Origin: Bacteroidia bacterium
Lineage (GTDB): Bacteria; Bacteroidota; Bacteroidia; Flavobacteriales; Flavobacteriaceae
Direction: 5' to 3'
DNA length: 64,000 nt
NCBI GenBank assembly: GCA_030428705.1
Contig: JAUIDI010000001.1
Location: forward strand, 248,001 to 312,000
Below the pieces are notes generated by a model. The model saw nothing but the letters and a program-made list of their open reading frames with translations, was not told the origin of the DNA and searched no databases. The position numbers and the translations under genes are program-made. Positions 59,095 to 64,000 of the stretch are shown here, one piece after another (the stretch's first letter is position 1; every line of letters starts with the position of its first letter).

Positions 59095-59627
59095 TAAAGC
59101 TTCAAATTTTTGCGCAATTGCGAAATACAGCTTCTATTTCTCGTTTTTATCGTTCCTATAGGAATATCAAGTTCTTCAGCGGCTTCTTTTTGGGTATATC
59201 CTTTGAAATATAACAGTTCGATAACTTGAATGCATTTTTCCTTTAGGGCTTTGACCAGTTTTTTAAGACCGATGGCGTCAACCTTGCTTTCGGCCGAACT
59301 GCCATGGTCAAGAATACCTACGAAGTAATCCGCGGACAAGTTCTTTTTATTGTTTTTATAGGATTTTGAACGCACTTCGTCGATGGCAGCATTGCGGGCA
59401 ATATTTAAAATCCAAGTAAAAAATCGACCTTTTGCGGGATTGTAGCTTTCTGCATTGTTCCAAACCTTTATAAATACATCTTGACAGATTTCTTGGGCAA
59501 GATCGTCATTACGAACTATTGTATTGATTACCCCACAGATATTCTCTGCATACATTGCATGAAGCCTTTCAAAGGCAGCAACATCTTTGGCCTGAAATTT
59601 CTTAACTAGTAAATCTAGTTGCATCAT
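59094..59627 (-). CDS. ECF RNA polymerase sigma factor
   Basis: Starting at ATG 59627 the protein has 177 residues; a GTG at 59645 is also possible. Region 2 is AAFERLHAMYAENICGVINT with DLAQEICQDVFIKVWNNAES and WILNIARNAAIDEVRSKSYK; region 4 is CIQVIELLYFKGYTQKEAAE ... IPIGTIKTRNRSCISQLRK, with the helix-turn-helix. It is the SigK-like partner of the RskA-type anti-sigma protein. Its target promoters are unknown, but the YceI-like gene upstream is a candidate. A terminator hairpin lies within 25 bp of its start. Confidence 0.93.
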   Translation of the reverse strand: MMQLDLLVKKFQAKDVAAFERLHAMYAENICGVINTIVRNDDLAQEICQDVFIKVWNNAESYNPAKGRFFTWILNIARNAAIDEVRSKSYKNNKKNLSADYFVGILDHGSSAESKVDAIGLKKLVKALKEKCIQVIELLYFKGYTQKEAAEELDIPIGTIKTRNRSCISQLRKNLKL

Positions 59628-59649
59628 ACTTTTTTCGTAGCGCACTAAT

Positions 59650-59677
59650 ATATAAAAAGCTGCCCTTTAGGCAGCTT
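59650..59677 (-). terminator. Terminator between the YceI-like gene and the sigma factor
   Basis: On the minus strand AAGCTGCC, loop TAAAG-type, GGCAGCTT and then TTTATAT form a compact hairpin. Because it is only ~25 bp from the sigma start, it may also act as a leader attenuator. Confidence 0.75.
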
Positions 59678-59770
59678 GTTGTCAGAAAACTTTTTGAGTT
59701 TATTCAATAAATAAGGAGAATCGAACTGTGGAAGTTGCTCCCTAATTGAATTGAGATGGATTGGTTTTTG

Positions 59771-60415
59771 TTATTCGCCTTTCTGTAGTAAAACATTCGC
59801 ATGAACGGCAACCTCGCTCCATGTTTTGCTGACTCCATCCGTACCCGTATGCAAGGCTTCGCATGCCTTGTTCAATGAAGCGACCGCATTAAGCGCATCC
59901 CAATTCTCAAGATCCATTACACCTTTAAAAGTATAGGTGTTATCGGATGTCATTTCGGATTCCAAGGGAATATTTCCTGTTTGTCCGTTCAAGGTCACGT
60001 CGATAGAACATTTCTTGTCGTCGTCCACCTTAAAAACTCCGGAAATAAGCGTGGTGTTTTCCATTGCCCCAAAAAAGAATTCGATTATTTTGGGATCCCG
60101 TGTCTCGGTAGGGTCGTTCGTAAACAAACTGCTTATGGGAATGTTGAACTTCGTTCCATTCAAGGCGTCCAAAGCGGTTATTCCCGTATTGGTCTCGGTG
60201 ATATTTATTTTGGTGAATTGGCCTCCGACCGGTAATTTTTCCGAAGTCTTGTAGGCCGTAAAACTTACTTTGGTCGAATCTTGTACCAAGCTGAATTTCT
60301 CGGAAGAAACGATTTCTGTTTCCTTGATATTCTCTTCGCTTTCTTTTTTGGTCTCTTTGCAGTTGTAAGCCGAAATCAGTACAAGTGCAAGGACTGCCAA
60401 CCTTATTGTTTTCAT
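59771..60415 (-). CDS. YceI-like lipoprotein
   Basis: The 214-residue lipoprotein (Cys19, LISAYNCKETK) has a YceI-type beta-barrel: VSFTAYKTSEKLPVGGQFTK, NTTLISGVFKVDDDKKCSID and YTFKGVMDLENWDALNAVAS. YceI proteins bind isoprenoid-like lipids in an elongated barrel (known for the family). A Glu/Lys/Thr linker follows the lipid anchor. It stands upstream of the sigma/anti-sigma pair and may be under their control. Confidence 0.82.
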   Translation of the reverse strand: MKTIRLAVLALVLISAYNCKETKKESEENIKETEIVSSEKFSLVQDSTKVSFTAYKTSEKLPVGGQFTKINITETNTGITALDALNGTKFNIPISSLFTNDPTETRDPKIIEFFFGAMENTTLISGVFKVDDDKKCSIDVTLNGQTGNIPLESEMTSDNTYTFKGVMDLENWDALNAVASLNKACEALHTGTDGVSKTWSEVAVHANVLLQKGE

Positions 60416-60532
60416 ATATGTGTTTTTTAATTTTCCTTACGGCCCATGTAAAGGATTCTTTTACAGAAGGGCAAAATCTATTCTGTTACGATTTCAAAGT
60501 TACACAATATTAAAAGGCATATCAAACACTAT

Positions 60533-61018
60533 TCAAAATGATTTTAGCAGCATCCGGTTGTCACGGATCCCCTTTTTTAAGTTTTCACAAATTAAAAGGG
60601 ATTTGTCGATTTTAGTCTGCCGATTTTTGTACTGAGCTATGCCATAGATAAGCCCTCTTTTTTTTCCTGAAGTAAATGATTCGAAGATTTGCCGTGCCTC
60701 GGGGTCACTTGAAAGCACGGCACTCATTTCTTCTGGCATCTCAACCCCGTATTTAGAGTCATCCTTGAACAATTGAAGTTCAAAATAATCGTTCGGAAAA
60801 ACACCAAGTGCTTTCTGGTAACGCTTGCTGAACATCATATGGTATTTGCCATTTCTTTTTTGAATTGCCGCATGAAAGAAAAGTTCGTTGTTCTCGAAGG
60901 AAGCTCTGACCTTGACTCTTTTCAGGTTTTTTGCCAGAAAGGGTCGTACTATTTCCTCGGGAAGCTGTAATGAATAATAATTGCCCGTTACCGAGACTTC
61001 AAATACCTTGCTTTTCAA
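60533..61018 (-). CDS. YdeI/OmpD-associated family protein with DUF1905
   Basis: A 161-residue cytoplasmic protein: an N-terminal DUF1905 beta-barrel (SVTGNYYSLQLPEEIVRPFL, VRASFENNELFFHAAIQKRN) and a C-terminal YdeI/Omdp-type helical segment (EMPEEMSAVLSSDPEARQIF, GLIYGIAQYKNRQTKIDKSL). The start codon is TTG at 61018, 4 bp after the stop of the DUF2490 gene, so it is translationally linked to it. Family function is poorly known. Confidence 0.85.
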   Translation of the reverse strand: MKSKVFEVSVTGNYYSLQLPEEIVRPFLAKNLKRVKVRASFENNELFFHAAIQKRNGKYHMMFSKRYQKALGVFPNDYFELQLFKDDSKYGVEMPEEMSAVLSSDPEARQIFESFTSGKKRGLIYGIAQYKNRQTKIDKSLLICENLKKGIRDNRMLLKSF

Positions 61019-61022
61019 CTTT

Positions 61023-61700
61023 TCATTGTTTCTGTTTTCTTAAATCGGTATTGATGAATACGGCTATTTGGAGCCGGTCAAAATGCGCGGAGCGAAAATG
61101 ATTTTTCAAATAGCCCACCTGTAGGCTCGTATTTTTGAACACATGGAATCCTATTGCGCCATAAAGCCTGTTTTGGCCGAAAACCTCGTTTTGTAGGTTG
61201 ATAAAGATTTCGTCATAGAAATTTAAAAATGCAACTTGGGTCAAAGGCACGGTAACTTGAAGACGATAGCGGGCCCGATGTTGCGTGTCGGTACGGTTGC
61301 CGAAATCCAAAAAACGTTGCTCCAGCCGATAACGGTGTTCGAATGCTACATTGCTGACCTTATTTTTTAAAATGAACTGCTCAAAAATACGATGCTCCTT
61401 GGATTCCGTCTCACCGGGAATCTCTTCGAAGGTACCGTCGGTGGCAATAAATCCATAGCCGAAAGTCGCTATTGCATTAGGATTGATATGATAGTTCAGC
61501 CCGGTACGCAACAATAATTGATTGAAGTTCTTCAATTGTTCGTAATACCGTGCTTGGGCCTCGGTATGAATGCTCAGCCGTTCGGATACTCGATTCGTAC
61601 CAAAATACATATGCCAAGAACCCAATTTGTCTTCTCCCGAGTCTTGGGCCACACTTGATAAACCCATCAATAATAAAACCATCAAGAAAACCTTTCCCAT
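61023..61700 (-). CDS. DUF2490 family outer-membrane beta-barrel protein
   Basis: A 225-residue protein with a signal peptide (VLLLMGLSSVAQDS). It fits DUF2490: KLGSWHMYFGTNRVSERLSI, YYEQLKNFNQLLLRTGLNYH, HRIFEQFILKNKVSNVAFEH and YRLQVTVPLTQVAFLNFYDE, a regular pattern of amphipathic strands ending in an aromatic/charged C-terminus. It is probably a small outer-membrane barrel. It lies 9 bp after the S9 peptidase gene. Confidence 0.87.
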   Translation of the reverse strand: MGKVFLMVLLLMGLSSVAQDSGEDKLGSWHMYFGTNRVSERLSIHTEAQARYYEQLKNFNQLLLRTGLNYHINPNAIATFGYGFIATDGTFEEIPGETESKEHRIFEQFILKNKVSNVAFEHRYRLEQRFLDFGNRTDTQHRARYRLQVTVPLTQVAFLNFYDEIFINLQNEVFGQNRLYGAIGFHVFKNTSLQVGYLKNHFRSAHFDRLQIAVFINTDLRKQKQ

Positions 61701-61709
61701 ATCCTTTTG

Positions 61710-63650
61710 TTATTCAGATTCCATTTCCATTGGTTCGCCATCCTCTATGGGTGTACCTTCATCTCCTTTTAAATGGACATCCAAAAACTCCAACACTTTG
61801 CTATAGGCTTCAATTTGGTTTTCCTTTTTCACAAAACCATGCCCTTCATCTTCGAAAAGCACATATTCAACGGGCACCCCATTTTTACGTACTCCGGCAA
61901 CAATTTCATCCGACTCTACTTGCAGGACCCTGGGATCTTTGGAACCTTGTAGAACGATCAACGGCTTTGTCACTTTATCGGTATGGAACAAAGGGGATAT
62001 TTCGCGTAATCGTACGCTATCGGAACTGTTCGGGTTGCCCAATTCTTTGTAAAGGGCCTCTTTCTGGGCTTCCCACCATGAAGGGATACTTCGCAATGTG
62101 CGTATCCAATTGGTGACCCCAAAAATATTGACGCCAACATCAAATTCCTCGGGAGTGAAGGTCAAGGCGGCCATGGTCATATAACCTCCGTACGAACCTC
62201 CAATAATTCCTATTTTTTCGCTGTCGATTTCCGGTTGTTCGGCCAACCAGTTTTTTCCTTCCACACAATCCTTTAAATCTTTGTCACCGTGGTTTAGATC
62301 GTCCATCTGATAGAAAGTCTTGCCGTATCCACTACTGCCCCTATTGTTTACCGCCAACACCGCGTAACCATGATTGACCAAATACTGGATCAACGAACTG
62401 AAGTTCTGACGCGATTGTCCGCCCGGGCCACCGTGGACCCAGACCAATGCGGGAACTTTAGTTTCAGCGGAAGCCTGATGCGGCCTATAGTAAATCGCGG
62501 GAATTTCGAGACCATCGAATGATTTATATCGGATTACTTCGGCACTGACCAAATCTTGTGCCTGTATCTCATCGTTCAAAACATCGGTCAACTTTTTTTG
62601 CTCCTTGGTCTCAAGATTATATATGTAAAGATTTGATGGGGTGTGCGAACCTCCCGCATAAAAACGCATCCACTTTTCATTTTGTGAAAAGCCTACACTC
62701 GTAATATCCATGTTGTCGAACGAGGGCAGGTCGACTTTTTTGCCCGATGCGACCTCGACCACTTCAATTACGTTTTTGGCATCTTGGTTTATATAGGTGA
62801 CCTGATATGTGCCATTTTCTGTAAAATAGGAACCGACGATGTCCCACTCACGCTCCATGACTTTTTCACTGGTCTTATTGGCAATATCATAGCGCATGAG
62901 TTTGGCGAACTCACTTCCTTCATCGGTGGTATAGTACAAAAACTGCCCGTCAGGGGAATAATCTTCAGGACTATTGGCACTTTGGTTCTCATTGATCTTG
63001 GTTACCGATTTATCGGACATATTGTACAGGAAGAGGTCGGAATCATTCGTATTGATCGGTTTTATCAAGGATAGGTAACTTTTATCATCTGACAGTCCTC
63101 CCAAAAAATAGCCGTCCTCATTTTTATAAAGCATTTTGGGTGTCAAGGTCTCAAGATCCATTTCATAGAGATCGGTGAAGCGCTTATCCCTTTTGTTCGA
63201 GGCATATAGAAAACTCTTTTTATCCTTTGTCCAGCCATAGAAATTGGCGCGCGCGCCTTCATCTGGGGTCAGGTCCTTATGGCTTCCATCGGTATCCCTC
63301 AAATAAATATGGTAGATTTCATCGCCATTGCCATCCATTCTAAAGAGCATACGTCCATCTTTTGGAAAATAGGAAATGGCAAAAACCGATGAACTATCCG
63401 ATTGGGTCACCGGCATTATTTCGCCACCAGCAGTAGGTACAGTGTACATGTTGTAAATACCGGTTCGATTACTTGAAATGAGCAGTTTGGAATTGTCGGG
63501 CGAAAAACTCCCGCCACCAATGGCTTCATTATCCATCATCTGTTCGATGGTATATGTCTTCATTGTGTCCGCTATACTTGGCGCAGTTTGTTTTTCTTCT
63601 TTGCATGCCCAAATCAGGGCGATGGCTAAAAACGGAATGAGTTTTTTCAT
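61710..63650 (-). CDS. S9 family peptidase lipoprotein
   Basis: A 646-residue lipoprotein (Cys16, ALIWACKEEK). The N-terminal ~370 residues form a beta-propeller (repeated DNSKLLISSNR-, DGRMLFRMD- and DKSYLSLI-type blades); the alpha/beta-hydrolase follows with LVWVHGGPGGQSRQ, the nucleophile Ser in GIIGGSYGGYMTM, Asp in LQGSKDPRV and His in EDEGHGF. Acyl-aminoacyl/prolyl oligopeptidase type, facing the periplasm. It heads a unit with the DUF2490 and YdeI-like genes. Confidence 0.93.
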   Translation of the reverse strand: MKKLIPFLAIALIWACKEEKQTAPSIADTMKTYTIEQMMDNEAIGGGSFSPDNSKLLISSNRTGIYNMYTVPTAGGEIMPVTQSDSSSVFAISYFPKDGRMLFRMDGNGDEIYHIYLRDTDGSHKDLTPDEGARANFYGWTKDKKSFLYASNKRDKRFTDLYEMDLETLTPKMLYKNEDGYFLGGLSDDKSYLSLIKPINTNDSDLFLYNMSDKSVTKINENQSANSPEDYSPDGQFLYYTTDEGSEFAKLMRYDIANKTSEKVMEREWDIVGSYFTENGTYQVTYINQDAKNVIEVVEVASGKKVDLPSFDNMDITSVGFSQNEKWMRFYAGGSHTPSNLYIYNLETKEQKKLTDVLNDEIQAQDLVSAEVIRYKSFDGLEIPAIYYRPHQASAETKVPALVWVHGGPGGQSRQNFSSLIQYLVNHGYAVLAVNNRGSSGYGKTFYQMDDLNHGDKDLKDCVEGKNWLAEQPEIDSEKIGIIGGSYGGYMTMAALTFTPEEFDVGVNIFGVTNWIRTLRSIPSWWEAQKEALYKELGNPNSSDSVRLREISPLFHTDKVTKPLIVLQGSKDPRVLQVESDEIVAGVRKNGVPVEYVLFEDEGHGFVKKENQIEAYSKVLEFLDVHLKGDEGTPIEDGEPMEMESE

Positions 63651-63743
63651 GACGTATTTATTTTGGTGATGTTCTTATTGCATTGTGCTCGGGGGTTGAT
63701 TTTTGATATCCAGCTTCGCGCATCGAGCATCTAGCACCTATTA

Positions 63744-64000
63744 TTACTCCAAGCTAAATGCTTTTGTCTCTTTAAAAGGTGAAGCTTCCAATTTCTCTAT
63801 CTCTTCACGATACGCTTTCCACTTCTCTTCAAAAAAGGTATTGGTTTTCTGTAATGCGCTATCGAACTCTTCTTTAGCGAACTGCATCAAACGTTTTTCG
63901 GTGGCCGTAAGGCCATTTTTTCGGGTGCCCACATAGTAACTGGCATTGCCGATACGTTGCATGACCGTTATTTCCGGGTTTCTAGTAATTCCCTGGCGTT
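63744..64000 (-). CDS. C-terminal end of a larger protein (runs off the right edge)
   Basis: The minus-strand frame is open from the window edge to the stop at 63744, about 85 residues. The in-frame ATG at 63962 is internal: the sequence before it (RQGITRNPEITV) is continuous with NASYYVGTRKNGLTATEK. The motif and the coiled tail are reminiscent of C-termini of secreted BNR/VPS10-type sialidase-like proteins of Bacteroidota; without the propeller this is only a suggestion. Confidence 0.55.
   Translation of the reverse strand, partial: RQGITRNPEITVMQRIGNASYYVGTRKNGLTATEKRLMQFAKEEFDSALQKTNTFFEEKWKAYREEIEKLEASPFKETKAFSLE

Noticed and set aside
1-64000. CRISPR arrays, tRNA or rRNA genes, transposases and integrases
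   Set aside because: None was recognised: no regularly spaced identical repeats, cloverleaf with a CCA end, DDE-type or tyrosine recombinase frame was found.

Overview
The window looks like chromosome from a member of the Bacteroidota, most likely a marine Flavobacteriaceae (inference). The basis is the gene families present (2TM-domain proteins with a LytS/LytTR pair, DUF6090, DUF6624, DUF3500, SusC-like receptor with an N-terminal carboxypeptidase-like domain, S9 peptidase lipoproteins), A-rich leaders with almost no Shine-Dalgarno sequences, and a few TAnnTTTG-type promoter boxes. No rRNA, tRNA, CRISPR array, transposase or integrase was recognised.

Region 1 (1-17,600) looks accessory. 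It opens with a cut-off short-chain dehydrogenase divergent from an HxlR regulator interrupted by a nonsense codon. About 18 genes follow, all on the minus strand: an alginate-lyase-like lipoprotein, a DUF3500 lipoprotein, three GNAT acetyltransferases, small dehydrogenases, a serine hydrolase, secreted or lipid-anchored unknowns and one decayed NmrA-like pseudogene. Several spacers hold imperfect, bulged inverted repeats, a 25-bp element present twice, and a ~200-bp element present twice with inverted ends. The tract finishes with a two-gene Hachiman anti-phage system (HamA nuclease, HamB helicase) bracketed by inverted TTGTTGGGC boxes. The arrangement resembles an integrase-less gene-cassette cluster; this is a hypothesis.

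Region 2 (17,600-34,100) looks like ordinary chromosome: an OsmC protein, a single-chain pyruvate:ferredoxin/flavodoxin oxidoreductase (nifJ), a membrane class III cyclase with TolB-like and TPR parts overlapping nifJ tail to tail, a DUF2141 protein, a TonB-dependent receptor, and a molybdenum-hydroxylase cluster (MoxR ATPase, VWA protein, CoxG, CoxS, CoxL, CoxM). CoxL carries the AYRGAGR loop of form II enzymes, so CO oxidation should not be assumed. A four-helix-bundle (IVP-type) gene sits inside this cluster.

Region 3 (34,100-46,000) contains a DUF6624 lipoprotein, a TfoX-N protein, a three-gene set (Tat-exported sugar isomerase-like protein, secreted endonuclease/phosphatase, S9 peptidase), an NAD-dependent epimerase, a DcuC/YfcC-type carrier, a second serine hydrolase, a glycosidase-like TIM barrel and a DEAD-box RNA helicase.

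Region 4 (46,000-50,800) is one co-directional cluster: DUF2141 protein, TPR-like secreted protein, a LytS-type kinase with a C-terminal 2TM domain, four stand-alone 2TM proteins, then a LytTR response regulator. Five 2TM domains in a row between kinase and regulator is the most unusual arrangement in the window.

Region 5 (50,800-64,000) holds a LETM1-related protein, two DUF4331-type exported proteins, a TPR lipoprotein, a DUF547 protein, a glycosyltransferase overlapping a VOC protein, an ECF sigma/anti-sigma pair, a YceI-like lipoprotein, a YdeI/DUF1905 protein, a DUF2490 protein, an S9 peptidase lipoprotein and the C-terminus of a gene that leaves the window.
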